The position numbers and the translations under genes are program-made. Below are positions 31,065 through 39,953 of a DNA stretch of 64,000 bases, in pieces (position 1 is the first letter of the stretch; each line of letters begins with the position of its first letter). The notes under the pieces are model-generated. The model ran no database searches and was not told where the DNA came from. It worked only from the letters and a program-made list of their open reading frames with translations. The DNA lies in contig NZ_LTAW01000003.1 in the NCBI RefSeq assembly GCF_001639725.1, forward strand, positions 248,001-312,000, read 5' to 3'. This DNA is from Marinomonas atlantica (GTDB lineage Bacteria; Pseudomonadota; Gammaproteobacteria; Pseudomonadales; Marinomonadaceae).

Positions 31065-31097
31065 CGGCGAGGGAGCCACAGCCTTCATCGCCGTTTT
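31065..31097 (+). terminator. Rho-independent terminator after the DUF2959 gene
   Basis: CGGCGA (31065-31070) pairs with TCGCCG (31088-31093), followed by TTTT (31094-31097). The stem is only 6 bp and the loop 17 nt, so strength is moderate. Confidence 0.55.
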
Positions 31098-31155
31098 ACT
31101 CCATATAACGAAAAAATCCCCTGATAATGTGTAAACTTTCATTTCTAAGTTCTGT

Positions 31156-31172
31156 CTGTCAACGCCTGTATT
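31156..31172 (+). promoter_or_regulatory. Second weak Pho-like direct repeat
   Basis: CTGTCAA (31156-31162) and CTGTATT (31166-31172) form a direct repeat with a 10-bp period, one base less than the standard Pho box. It lies 142 bp upstream of the alkaline phosphatase start and is weaker evidence than the closer site. Confidence 0.2.
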
Positions 31173-31254
31173 AATCGGCTTACAGCGTTTTTTCCCCTTA
31201 ATATCCGCTTAAATGCTTTCAAAGACGGCCAAATAAGCCCTTTTACTCCAAAGA

Positions 31255-31286
31255 TTGTAATGCTAGTGTAACATTTCGTTTTTAAT
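31255..31286 (+). promoter_or_regulatory. Candidate Pho box and -10 for alkaline phosphatase
   Basis: Direct repeats TTGTAAT (31255-31261) and GTGTAAC (31266-31272) with 11-bp period resemble the PhoB consensus (CTGTCAT repeats spaced 4 bp), each lacking the central C. A TTTAAT (31281-31286) lies 8 bp downstream, as a -10 would in a PhoB-activated promoter. The gene starts at 31314. Confidence 0.45.
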
Positions 31287-31313
31287 TGAACGTTTAATAA
31301 AAAAAGGAATGCT

Positions 31314-32888
31314 ATGAATATATTCAATAAAACTCTTGTTATGGGCGGTCTTTGTCTTGCGTCATACAGTGCTGTTGCAGCAGAAGTTAAAAACGTTATC
31401 TTAATGATTGGCGACGGTATGGGGCCGCAACAGGTCGGTATGCTCGAGACCTACGCACAAAAAGCGCCTCATTCTGTTTATCAAGGTCGATCAACCGCAT
31501 TACACAATTTAGCGCATGATGGTGTTGTCGGTTCATCATTAACGTACCCTAGTGATGCAATCGTCGTTGACTCCGCTTGTTCTGCCACTCAGCTTTCTAC
31601 GGGCGTGCATACCGGCTCAGAAGTCATTGGTATTGATGCAGATGGTAATATTGTTGAAACCGTATTAGAAAAAGCAAAGCGCTTAGGTAAATCGACAGGT
31701 TTGGTATCTGATACCCGGTTAACACATGCAACACCTGCCGCTTTTGCTGCACATCAGCCTCATCGTTCTTTAGAAAATGAGATTGCAGTAGACATGCTGA
31801 ATACCGGTCCTGATGTCATGCTGTCTGGTGGTTTGCGTTATTGGATACCTGAATCTACCAATGAAAAGGGCGACACTTACACAGCACTAGAGACACTTAC
31901 GGGTGGTGATGTCTACCTGAAATCAAAGCGTAAGGATGAGCGAAATCTATTATTAGAAGCGCAAGATAAAGGTTATGGTTTAGCGTTTAATAAAGATCAA
32001 TTAGAAGCATCAGAATCTGGCAAATTACTTGGCCTATTTGCGTACTCAGGCATGATGGACGGTATTCAGTACAGTAATTCGAAAGACTCATCTGAACGAA
32101 CTCAGCCTTCCTTAAAGGAAATGACTGAAAAAGCACTTTCTATTTTAGAGAAAGACGAAGATGGCTTTTTCTTGATGATCGAAGGCGGTCAGATTGACTG
32201 GGCTGCTCACTCAAACGATGCCGGCACTATGTTGCATGAGCTTTTGAAGTTTGATGAGGCCATTCAAGTTGTTTATGACTGGGCGAAAGATCGTGATGAC
32301 ACAATTGTAGTTGTGACAGCTGATCATGAAACTGGCTCATTTGGTTTCAGTTACTCATCTGACAATATTCCTGCGCCACAAGAGAAGCCAGGCGTTGCTT
32401 TCCAAGCTGCGGACTACGCGCCAAAATTCAATTTCGGCAGCTTTGACATTCTTGATGGGTTGTATAATCAGAAGAAAAGTTATTACAATATTTTAGCGGA
32501 ATTTGAAAAGTTACCAGAAGCTGATCATAACGCCGAGAATCTTCGTAAAGTAGTGAACAAGAACTCTGACTTCGATATTACGCTTGCACAAGCGGAAGAA
32601 GTTTTGAATGACAAGCAAAACCCCTATCACACTCATGGCCACAGTTATCTAGGGGCAGAAACGATTCCCGCGATCCATGATTTTGACGCCTTTTTCCCAT
32701 ATAACGATCGAGGAAATCTGTTAGGTCGTGTTCAAGCAACAGCGCAAAATACTGTTTGGGGAACTGGGACGCATACCAGCACTCCAGTCAATGTGTTTGC
32801 TTGGGGGCCTGCAGAAGACATTTTACCAATCTCTTCAATACAGCATCATTCGAAAATAGGTCAATTCTTAAAAGATTCTGTTGAGTAA
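31314..32888 (+). CDS. Alkaline phosphatase, secreted
   Basis: A 524-aa exported phosphomonoesterase of the PhoA superfamily. After a signal peptide (MNIFNKTLVMGGLCLASYSAVAA), the metal-binding start MIGDGMGPQQVG and the nucleophile Ser within DSACSATQLSTG are intact. Later ligands appear in LMIEGGQIDWAAHSND, TADHETGSFGF and THTSTPV. It releases phosphate from organic phosphoesters in the periplasm or outside. Candidate Pho-box repeats upstream suggest PhoB control. A strong AAAAGGA site precedes the ATG and a strong terminator follows, so it is transcribed alone. Confidence 0.94.
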   Translation: MNIFNKTLVMGGLCLASYSAVAAEVKNVILMIGDGMGPQQVGMLETYAQKAPHSVYQGRSTALHNLAHDGVVGSSLTYPSDAIVVDSACSATQLSTGVHTGSEVIGIDADGNIVETVLEKAKRLGKSTGLVSDTRLTHATPAAFAAHQPHRSLENEIAVDMLNTGPDVMLSGGLRYWIPESTNEKGDTYTALETLTGGDVYLKSKRKDERNLLLEAQDKGYGLAFNKDQLEASESGKLLGLFAYSGMMDGIQYSNSKDSSERTQPSLKEMTEKALSILEKDEDGFFLMIEGGQIDWAAHSNDAGTMLHELLKFDEAIQVVYDWAKDRDDTIVVVTADHETGSFGFSYSSDNIPAPQEKPGVAFQAADYAPKFNFGSFDILDGLYNQKKSYYNILAEFEKLPEADHNAENLRKVVNKNSDFDITLAQAEEVLNDKQNPYHTHGHSYLGAETIPAIHDFDAFFPYNDRGNLLGRVQATAQNTVWGTGTHTSTPVNVFAWGPAEDILPISSIQHHSKIGQFLKDSVE

Positions 32889-32909
32889 GATAGTAGTATA
32901 GACAAGGGG

Positions 32910-32941
32910 AAAAACCTCTATTTTTAGAAATAGAGGTTTTT
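32910..32941 (+). terminator. Rho-independent terminator after alkaline phosphatase
   Basis: A perfect 14-bp stem (32910-32923 with 32928-32941) and a TTAG loop, with A-rich 5' and T-rich 3' arms. The T-rich end includes the 3' arm. Confidence 0.9.
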
Positions 32942-33008
32942 CGTCTCATCGTTCTTTTAGTACAGGACGATATTGCATCAGTCATTATTTGAATACGAGG
33001 TAATATAA

Positions 33009-33260
33009 TTGAGTCATCTACAATCCAGAATTGATGTGGTTTTTTGTCCGTTGTGCAAAGCTGAAAATCAGTGTGCCATAACGTTAGGGCATTCCGCTGA
33101 CAGTTGCTGGTGTCATGACTCAACTGTTTTAGTCTCAGATAACTTGCTTGCTAGGGTGCCAGAGACTCTGAAAGGTGAGGCTTGTATCTGTCAGAAATGC
33201 GTAGAAGAAGATTCAACTAAAACGGGCAGGGTGCAACAAATTTCACCCAAGCGTTGGTAA
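33009..33260 (+). CDS. Cysteine-rich CWC family protein
   Basis: An 83-aa protein matching the Cys-rich CWC family: CPLCKAENQCAI (13-24), SCWCHDSTV (about 32-40) and CICQKCVEE (59-67). A zinc or other metal role is likely, but the function is unknown. The start is TTG at 33009, supported by GAGGT 7 bp upstream. Its last 44 bp overlap the convergent 3' end of rluA, and both frames look real. Confidence 0.85.
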   Translation: MSHLQSRIDVVFCPLCKAENQCAITLGHSADSCWCHDSTVLVSDNLLARVPETLKGEACICQKCVEEDSTKTGRVQQISPKRW

Positions 33261-33834
33261 AAGGATGAAAAAATTCAATTCGATACGCATGCAGTAACAA
33301 TCGATCATTTTCTGATGTTTCTACAGAGTCATAAAACTCGTCTCCTAAGATAGGATGACCAAGGCTTTGCATGTGTACGCGTAGCTGATGGGAACGGCCA
33401 GTGATAGGTTTTAAGCTCACCCGTGTATGGCTGCCTTCAATGCTTAGAAGCGTCCATTGAGTGATAGAATCTTTGCCCCACTGCGTGCAAATCATCTGGC
33501 GAGGGCGTCGATCCCAATCGCAGCGAAGCGGTTTACGCACTTCTCCCCACTGTCCTAAAAGTTTGCCGCGAATAATCGCTCGGTACTCTTTTTCAACATG
33601 ACGCTCACGAAATTGCGCATACATGCGCTTTTGACACTCCAAATCTCTAGCGATCAAAATCAAGCCAGACGTGGCACAATCTAAACGATGAATGGCATGG
33701 GCTTCGCCAAACAGTTGCTCCGCTCGCGTTAAAATAGAGTCGTATTTGTCTGGCCCGCGACCGGGCACAGACAAAGTGTTGGCTGGTTTATTCACAACAA
33801 CCAGCCATTGATCTTCATAGAGTATCTCTAGCAT
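33217..33834 (-). CDS. rluA: 23S rRNA/tRNA pseudouridine synthase RluA
   Basis: A 205-aa pseudouridine synthase that modifies U746 of 23S rRNA and U32 of some tRNAs. The catalytic Asp lies in HRLDCATSG near residues 48-56, and the LSVPGRGPDKYDS segment is RluA-type. Length is close to E. coli RluA (219). It follows rapA with a 7-bp gap, the same neighbours as in E. coli. Its 3' end overlaps the CWC gene by 44 bp. Confidence 0.94.
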   Translation of the reverse strand: MLEILYEDQWLVVVNKPANTLSVPGRGPDKYDSILTRAEQLFGEAHAIHRLDCATSGLILIARDLECQKRMYAQFRERHVEKEYRAIIRGKLLGQWGEVRKPLRCDWDRRPRQMICTQWGKDSITQWTLLSIEGSHTRVSLKPITGRSHQLRVHMQSLGHPILGDEFYDSVETSENDRLLLHAYRIEFFHPFTNAWVKFVAPCPF

Positions 33835-33841
33835 CTATCTA

Positions 33842-36670
33842 CTATTCTGGCTTAGTGGTCAAAATAATGCGGATGCCATCCAAACGAATTTGGTGATCAT
33901 CGATACGAGTTAGGCCTTCTACTAGATAGCGTTCGTACAGTTCTATGTGCTCATCTTTTACCGCTGAATTCTGCTGTTGCAGCTCACGCAGACGATCAAT
34001 TTCAGACTGCCACTTACGCTGGTAGGCATCTTTTGCCGCATGTACTGTTGGACGAGCTTGATTTTGAGCGCTTAGTTGATGCGCTTGAAGAATCTCAAGC
34101 AGCTGTGGGCGCAGGGCCGCGACCCATTGCTCGGCTACACGATTAGGCACACCTTTTAGCTTTTCCGCCCATTTATCAGGAGTGAACTGATTGTGAAGGA
34201 ATTTTCCGTTGGCATCAGACAATTGCCAAATAGGTGTCATAGGCAGTGACTGAGCCAGCTTTAATCGCGGGTGACCGGCTGTTTCAATGACAAACATGCT
34301 TTCGACTAATACCGTACCTTCCGGTAGGGCAGCAATTGGTAAAATGGCTGAGGTTAATTTGCCCGAGTCGAAACCTTGTACTTCGTCCATTAGCATGGTG
34401 ATCAACGGGTGTTCCCAAGTCGCAAAGGCCACATCTTCACGCTGACTCGCTTGAAGGCGATCCAGCATTAGCATTTTGCCTTCCTCTTCAATGCCGGGTA
34501 GTGCTTCTAGCATCATGTCCGTCGAGGGGCGAATAAACCATGCGGCTTGGTCTGGAGCATCGTTGTGACACTCTGCATGTATATTAAATGCGTGTGTCAC
34601 TTGTTCAATGTAATCATGCAGACCATGCGATGCTTGGTCATTAATTTGCTCAATCAGCGACTTAGCAATGTTTGGTCGACAGGAAGACATTTCCAATAGA
34701 CGGTTACGACCTTCTTCCATTTGTTTTAGTAAAGCTTCGTGATATACACGTGCTTCATCTAACAATGACTGATCATCATCATTGCCAAATAGAAATGCAT
34801 GCAATGGCTCTTTAAACGCAGCATTCACTTTATCGCCAGACCCAGTGGTACGGTTAAAAGCATTCAATGCTAGGTGATACCACTGATACAAACGCTCTTG
34901 CACGCTGCCTTCAATATAAGGAACATGAACTTGAACGATGTTACGTTGGCCAAGACGATCTAAGCGCCCAATACGCTGTTCTAGTAAGTCTGGGTGTTCA
35001 GGTAAGTCGAACATCACCAAATTGTGGCTAAACTGGAAGTTGCGACCTTCACTGCCAATCTCGGAACAGACAAGCACTTGAGCACCGCTCGGATCGGCAA
35101 AGTAGGCGGCTGCTCGGTCACGATGGATCAGAGGCATTTGTTCATGGAAGTCAGCACTTTGGAATCCAGCAAAGGTCAGTTGATCGTTCAACCAACGAGC
35201 GGTGTCGGCCGTGTGACAAATGACAAGTACTTTGGTTTTAACTTTTTGATCGCCCAAGAACTCTTTTAGCCAATGCCAGCGCGGGTCTGCTTCCCATAAA
35301 CCGTGGTCGATACCGGATTCAGGTAGAACATGGTGGGCTGCGCTTGCGTATGTGTCGTTACCAGCAAGTGGATAAACGTTTAAGTTACGCTCAGGGAAAC
35401 CGCCAATAGCGGCACGCGTGTTACGGAACATTTCGCGACCGGTACCATGGCGGTCAATCAGCCAGTTAATCGCATCTTGTGCAGCGTTGACTTGCTTGTC
35501 TTCGTCGGCCGCCGTTAGGTTATCAAACCACTCTTTAGATTGCACGTCATGCAGATAGTCGACAAAAACAGCGCGCCAATCAGGCTGTGTTAGCCCATGA
35601 TCCACTTCAGTAAATGGCAGAATTTTTTCTGCTAATTCAGCGGCTTGTTTGAATTCGTGTTGCTGAGCTTGATAGACGTCAAAGCTATGATAGTGCTCAG
35701 GATCAATCAGTTGTAGACGTGAGAAATGCTCACGTTCACCGGTTTGCTCCGGAGTCGCGCTTAAAAGCAATATTGACTCAGAAGCCCCAGCCAAGCGTTC
35801 AACCAGTTGGTAAGCAATACTTGGCGTTTCTGGATCCCATGCTAAGTGATGTGCTTCATCTACTATGACCATATCCCATTCAGATTGCAGCATATGTTGT
35901 GCTGCTTTGCTATGGGTTGAGACAAAATCAATGGGGGCAATTACAAACGCTTGAGCGTCAAATGGGTTGTCGTCGCCATCCATGTAGTCTTCGTATACAG
36001 CTTCATTAATCAGCGAGAATGGCTGATGGAAGCGACGTAGCATTTCAACTAACCATTGATGCTGCAAGTTTGTGGGCGTTAGAATCAAGGCTCTGCGCGA
36101 TAGTCCATTCAGAACTCGATGATGAAGAATCAAACCTGCTTCAAGAGTCTTACCCATACCAACTTCGTCACATAACAAAGCTCGCGCAGCGGGGCGGTTA
36201 GCAATGTCATGAGCTAAATACATTTGGTGCGGTAGTAGCTCGGCTTTCAATCCCATTAAGCCACGAACAGGGCTCGCTGAATGAATAGCTTGATGTTCAA
36301 GGGTTTTACGGCGTAAATCAAACCACATGCGACGAGCAGGCGACAGTGCGAGGATCGAATCCAGTTCGTTCTTATCGTTACGTGGGAATTGAATCTCTGA
36401 TTCGTCCACCCATTCGTCGCCGATGTTATATTCCATTAATAGATCATATTCGCGCACGGCTTTTACTTTGTAGGATTCGTCTTCAAAAAATAACTCATCC
36501 CCTGGTGTGAGTGTACGACGAACTAAACTTGTTTGTTCCACTGAGTAATTTCGCTCAGTTTCTGCATCTGAAAAAAACAAGACAAAGGATTTAGGCTGTT
36601 TTTCAATGATCATGCCGATACCTAAGTCTGGTTCGTTTCGGCTACTCCAACGTTGTCCTATTTGGTACAT
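33842..36670 (-). CDS. rapA: RNA polymerase-associated ATPase RapA
   Basis: A 942-aa Swi2/Snf2-family ATPase that binds RNA polymerase and helps recycle it. N-terminal Tudor-like domains (about 1-110) precede the helicase core. Walker A is CDEVGMGKTLEAG near 167-179, the DEAH box is VDEAHHLAW near 270-278, and helicase motif VI is LEQRIGRLDRLGQR. A C-terminal domain follows. Length compares with E. coli RapA (968). Start 2 bp from the yigZ stop, so the order is yigZ-rapA-rluA on the minus strand. Confidence 0.97.
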   Translation of the reverse strand: MYQIGQRWSSRNEPDLGIGMIIEKQPKSFVLFFSDAETERNYSVEQTSLVRRTLTPGDELFFEDESYKVKAVREYDLLMEYNIGDEWVDESEIQFPRNDKNELDSILALSPARRMWFDLRRKTLEHQAIHSASPVRGLMGLKAELLPHQMYLAHDIANRPAARALLCDEVGMGKTLEAGLILHHRVLNGLSRRALILTPTNLQHQWLVEMLRRFHQPFSLINEAVYEDYMDGDDNPFDAQAFVIAPIDFVSTHSKAAQHMLQSEWDMVIVDEAHHLAWDPETPSIAYQLVERLAGASESILLLSATPEQTGEREHFSRLQLIDPEHYHSFDVYQAQQHEFKQAAELAEKILPFTEVDHGLTQPDWRAVFVDYLHDVQSKEWFDNLTAADEDKQVNAAQDAINWLIDRHGTGREMFRNTRAAIGGFPERNLNVYPLAGNDTYASAAHHVLPESGIDHGLWEADPRWHWLKEFLGDQKVKTKVLVICHTADTARWLNDQLTFAGFQSADFHEQMPLIHRDRAAAYFADPSGAQVLVCSEIGSEGRNFQFSHNLVMFDLPEHPDLLEQRIGRLDRLGQRNIVQVHVPYIEGSVQERLYQWYHLALNAFNRTTGSGDKVNAAFKEPLHAFLFGNDDDQSLLDEARVYHEALLKQMEEGRNRLLEMSSCRPNIAKSLIEQINDQASHGLHDYIEQVTHAFNIHAECHNDAPDQAAWFIRPSTDMMLEALPGIEEEGKMLMLDRLQASQREDVAFATWEHPLITMLMDEVQGFDSGKLTSAILPIAALPEGTVLVESMFVIETAGHPRLKLAQSLPMTPIWQLSDANGKFLHNQFTPDKWAEKLKGVPNRVAEQWVAALRPQLLEILQAHQLSAQNQARPTVHAAKDAYQRKWQSEIDRLRELQQQNSAVKDEHIELYERYLVEGLTRIDDHQIRLDGIRIILTTKPE

Positions 36671-36672
36671 AA

Positions 36673-37290
36673 CTACTCTTTGTCGTTTTCAATAATCGTA
36701 ATATTACCCTGACATAAATCGATCAGAGCCTGTTTCTGTTCTGGCCACGTACGTTCAATGACGGCAAGCGAAATATCAATGCTTTCTGAGAACTGTTTGT
36801 CTTCAACATCGATATCACTGTTTTCTAACCAATACTCAACCTTACCTAACATAGGATAGGCGATTTTTATGTAAACCGTTTGACGTGGGTATATCTCTTG
36901 CCATTCTAATTGATCAAGTGCTTCAACAACGGCCTGACTGTAGGCGCGGACTAATCCACCTGCACCGAGTTTAATGCCGCCAAAATAACGCGTTACAACG
37001 ACCGTGATTTCACCAAAATTTGAATGCTGTAAAACGTTCAGCATGGGTTTGCCAGCCGTGCCTTTTGGCTCGCCATCATCACTTTGATCCCATAAATGAA
37101 CATTCTTAGGTGGCCCAGCCACAAATGCCCAGCAGTTATGATTGGCATCTGGATAGCGCATGTTCATGTCAGCAATAAAAGCTTTCGCTTCATCTCGTCC
37201 ACGGGTGCGCCGGATCGTAGTAATGAACTGGCTATTTTTAATTTCCAGATCAAAGCGTTGTTCGTGTGTTGGGCTCTGGTAGTAATCCAT
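36673..37290 (-). CDS. yigZ: IMPACT family protein YigZ
   Basis: A 205-aa member of the YigZ/IMPACT family, with the signature DANHNCWAFV...SDDGEPKGTAGKPML and VTRYFGGIKLGAGGLVRAYS. The family has an RNase-like fold, but the cellular role is not settled. ATG 37290 gives the E. coli-like length (204); the longer frame to 37416 reads back over the start of rmuC. It is divergent from rmuC by 52 bp, a short shared promoter region. Confidence 0.93.
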   Translation of the reverse strand: MDYYQSPTHEQRFDLEIKNSQFITTIRRTRGRDEAKAFIADMNMRYPDANHNCWAFVAGPPKNVHLWDQSDDGEPKGTAGKPMLNVLQHSNFGEITVVVTRYFGGIKLGAGGLVRAYSQAVVEALDQLEWQEIYPRQTVYIKIAYPMLGKVEYWLENSDIDVEDKQFSESIDISLAVIERTWPEQKQALIDLCQGNITIIENDKE

Positions 37291-37342
37291 GTAAACTTCG
37301 CTTAGCGATTGTTTTTTCAACGAAAATGGCGGGTTTAAATAA

Positions 37343-38653
37343 ATGACAGACTGGATGCAACAATCTGTTTGGATTGCTTTGGGATGTGTTTTGGGTGTTG
37401 TCATCACGACCGCCATCGCGGGGGGTATTGTACAGAGAATCCAGCGTAAGTGGCAGGCTGAGCATGAAAATTCTGTGCAGGAATTGATTCAAACACAGCA
37501 ACTTTTGCAACGTTCTCAGCAAGAAGTGCATCAATTGGAAAAAGAAGCTCTAACATTGGAGCAGCAGTTCGCCGCCGCTCAGGATATTTGGCAACAAAAA
37601 GAACATTTTTTCGAACAGCAAAAGCATCAAAATGAGGTTCAGTTTAAGCAGCTGGCTCAAGATATCGTGCAGCAACAAGGTGCGCGCCTTGCGACTGAAA
37701 ACGAGCGTCAGTTGCATGCTTTATTGTCTCCGCTGGGACAAAAAATCAATGATTTCCAGCAACGTGTTGAGCAAAGCTACGATCAAGAAGCACGAGAGCG
37801 TTTCTCTTTAGTGAAGGAAATTAAAAATCTGCAATTGCTTAATCAGCGAATTAGCGATGATGCGATGAGCTTGACCGAAGCTCTTAAAGGCCAGAATAAG
37901 GTCCAAGGTGGTTGGGGTGAGGTTATACTAGAGCGTATTTTAGAGCGTTCTGGATTAGAAAAAGGGCGTGAATATGAGATTCAGGTTTCACTGACTACTG
38001 AAGAAGGGAAGCGTTATCAGCCTGATGTGATTGTTTACTTGCCTGAAAACAAACAAATCATCATCGACTCAAAAATGGTGTTGGTCAGCTACCTTGCCTA
38101 TGTGGAAGCCGAAGATGAGCAACAAAAGCAACAAGCCTTACGTCAGCATTTAGAGGCAGTACGTCGTCATATCAAAGAGCTTGGTGCGAAAAATTATCAC
38201 GATTTAAACGGCATCACGTCACTCGACTTTGTCATCATGTTCATCCCAATCGAAGCCGCTTATGCTTTAGCGCTACAAGGCGAAAATGGCTTGTTTTCAG
38301 AGGCGTTTGAGCAAAATATCATTATTACTGGGCCCTCGAACTTACTTGCTACATTGCGTACCGTTCAAAACATCTGGCGTAACGAAAAACAAAGTCAAAA
38401 TGCACTTGAGATCGCCCGTCAAGCGGGCGCTATGTACGATAAGTTCGCTGGTTTTGTACAGGATATGGATGAGATTGGAACACGCATCGACGCACTGACT
38501 CGTAGTCATGAGCAAGCAATGAAGAAGCTGACGATTGGGCGAGGTAATTTGTTAACAAGAGCGGAGCGGTTAAGAGTCATGGGAGCAAAAACTAACAAGC
38601 AGCTTTCACTCCCAGACAATGAAACGGATGGATTAGACAGTCATGAGGGCTAG
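37343..38653 (+). CDS. rmuC: DNA recombination protein RmuC
   Basis: A 436-aa RmuC protein, implicated in limiting recombination at inverted repeats. An N-terminal membrane anchor (about 8-30) is followed by a long Gln-rich coiled coil (about 35-150) and the nuclease-like core with GGWGEVILERILERSGL, IIIDSKMVL and FVIMFIPIEAAYALAL. The stop overlaps the 3' end of the CDF gene by 4 bp. Confidence 0.94.
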   Translation: MTDWMQQSVWIALGCVLGVVITTAIAGGIVQRIQRKWQAEHENSVQELIQTQQLLQRSQQEVHQLEKEALTLEQQFAAAQDIWQQKEHFFEQQKHQNEVQFKQLAQDIVQQQGARLATENERQLHALLSPLGQKINDFQQRVEQSYDQEARERFSLVKEIKNLQLLNQRISDDAMSLTEALKGQNKVQGGWGEVILERILERSGLEKGREYEIQVSLTTEEGKRYQPDVIVYLPENKQIIIDSKMVLVSYLAYVEAEDEQQKQQALRQHLEAVRRHIKELGAKNYHDLNGITSLDFVIMFIPIEAAYALALQGENGLFSEAFEQNIIITGPSNLLATLRTVQNIWRNEKQSQNALEIARQAGAMYDKFAGFVQDMDEIGTRIDALTRSHEQAMKKLTIGRGNLLTRAERLRVMGAKTNKQLSLPDNETDGLDSHEG

Positions 38654-39810
38654 TCAATTAACCATAATACTTGGTGATCTTTACCATAAGGCAAATTTTG
38701 TAGATCAAACAAGATGCTATTTGTAACCTTAGTCAGATCAATCGATGGTGCTTGATTCGCTTTGCCGATCAAGTGAATATTGAGTGTCTTATTTAAGTAA
38801 TGCAACTGAGTTTTTTCAATGTCTACATAGCCGCGATGACTGCGTAACATAAATCCTAGATCTGCTAAAATTTGATCTCGAGCAGGCAGCTGAAGCGATG
38901 GCGGTCTGCCAACGTGCTCATGATCTACTGTATCTGATTGTATATGATCATCAGTGTCGACATGTACCATGACATCCTGCACCTGCGGATGGGCTTTCTT
39001 GATGGTGTAGACAACTAAGTCACTCAAGTAGTGCCCTTCACTGACAGTGGCATGGGCAGGAACATGGATGTGCATGTCCAAGAAAATTTTACCGGCCATT
39101 GAACGAGCTCGGATATCGTGTGGGGCCATGACATTTTTTAAGCTGTCTACAGTAACTTTTATTTGTTCAATCGTTTTTTGATCGGGTGCAGTATCGACCA
39201 ACTCTTTTAGATTATCCCAAATCATCTCGATGGCAATTTTTGCAATCAATAAGCCTACAACAACAGCGGCGACTTTATCTGCCCATGGATAGCCAAAATA
39301 GACCCCGACCAATCCCGCTAAAACAGCTACTGAAGAGAGGGCATCACTGCGGCTGTGCCAAGCATTGGCAATGAGTAATTTACTGCCAATTTTCGTACCA
39401 GCGCGGTGTGTGTAGTGAAAAATAGCCTCTTTTACCGCAATGGTTAAGATGACTGCAGCTGCACCGTACCAAGTTGCAAAGGGGGTCCGTTCGCTATTGA
39501 ACGTTTCAAACACAATGCCTGTTGCAACAACAATTAGCACAACGCCAAGGATCACAGTGGTTAAGGTTTCAAATCTTAAATGCCCATAAGGGTGATCTTC
39601 ATCAGGGCCCTGACGCGCATTATTAGAGGCAATTACGACGAATATATCCGTCACTAAATCCGATAACGAATGGATACCGTCGGCAATTAACGCTTGAGAT
39701 TGCGAAAACCAACCTGCGATGATTTTAACAATACCTAGCAGTGCATCCCAAATAGCGCCAACTACTGTAACTCGTTGAGCTATTTGCCTTTCTTCTTGCA
39801 ATTTAGACAT
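38650..39810 (-). CDS. Cation diffusion facilitator (FieF/ZitB-like)
   Basis: A 386-aa inner-membrane metal/proton antiporter. Six membrane helices span about 15-205, with the metal-site residues in HSLSDLVTD and HSRSDALSS and the HPYGHLRFE loop. A cytoplasmic domain (about 210-300) and an extended C-terminal tail with DDHIQSD and LQLPARDQILADL are longer than in FieF (300 aa). Metal specificity cannot be read. Confidence 0.92.
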   Translation of the reverse strand: MSKLQEERQIAQRVTVVGAIWDALLGIVKIIAGWFSQSQALIADGIHSLSDLVTDIFVVIASNNARQGPDEDHPYGHLRFETLTTVILGVVLIVVATGIVFETFNSERTPFATWYGAAAVILTIAVKEAIFHYTHRAGTKIGSKLLIANAWHSRSDALSSVAVLAGLVGVYFGYPWADKVAAVVVGLLIAKIAIEMIWDNLKELVDTAPDQKTIEQIKVTVDSLKNVMAPHDIRARSMAGKIFLDMHIHVPAHATVSEGHYLSDLVVYTIKKAHPQVQDVMVHVDTDDHIQSDTVDHEHVGRPPSLQLPARDQILADLGFMLRSHRGYVDIEKTQLHYLNKTLNIHLIGKANQAPSIDLTKVTNSILFDLQNLPYGKDHQVLWLID

Positions 39811-39953
39811 TATTTAAGACCTAGGTGTGTCGTTAAGTTTGCTGCTTTTTATAGATGTATCTTTGTTAATTTGGAGAAAAAAGGTTGTTGCCTGCGGTTA
39901 CTGGTGTTGCCTTCTTTCTCCCCAATGTTATCCACCCAATCTGTGGAAAACTG

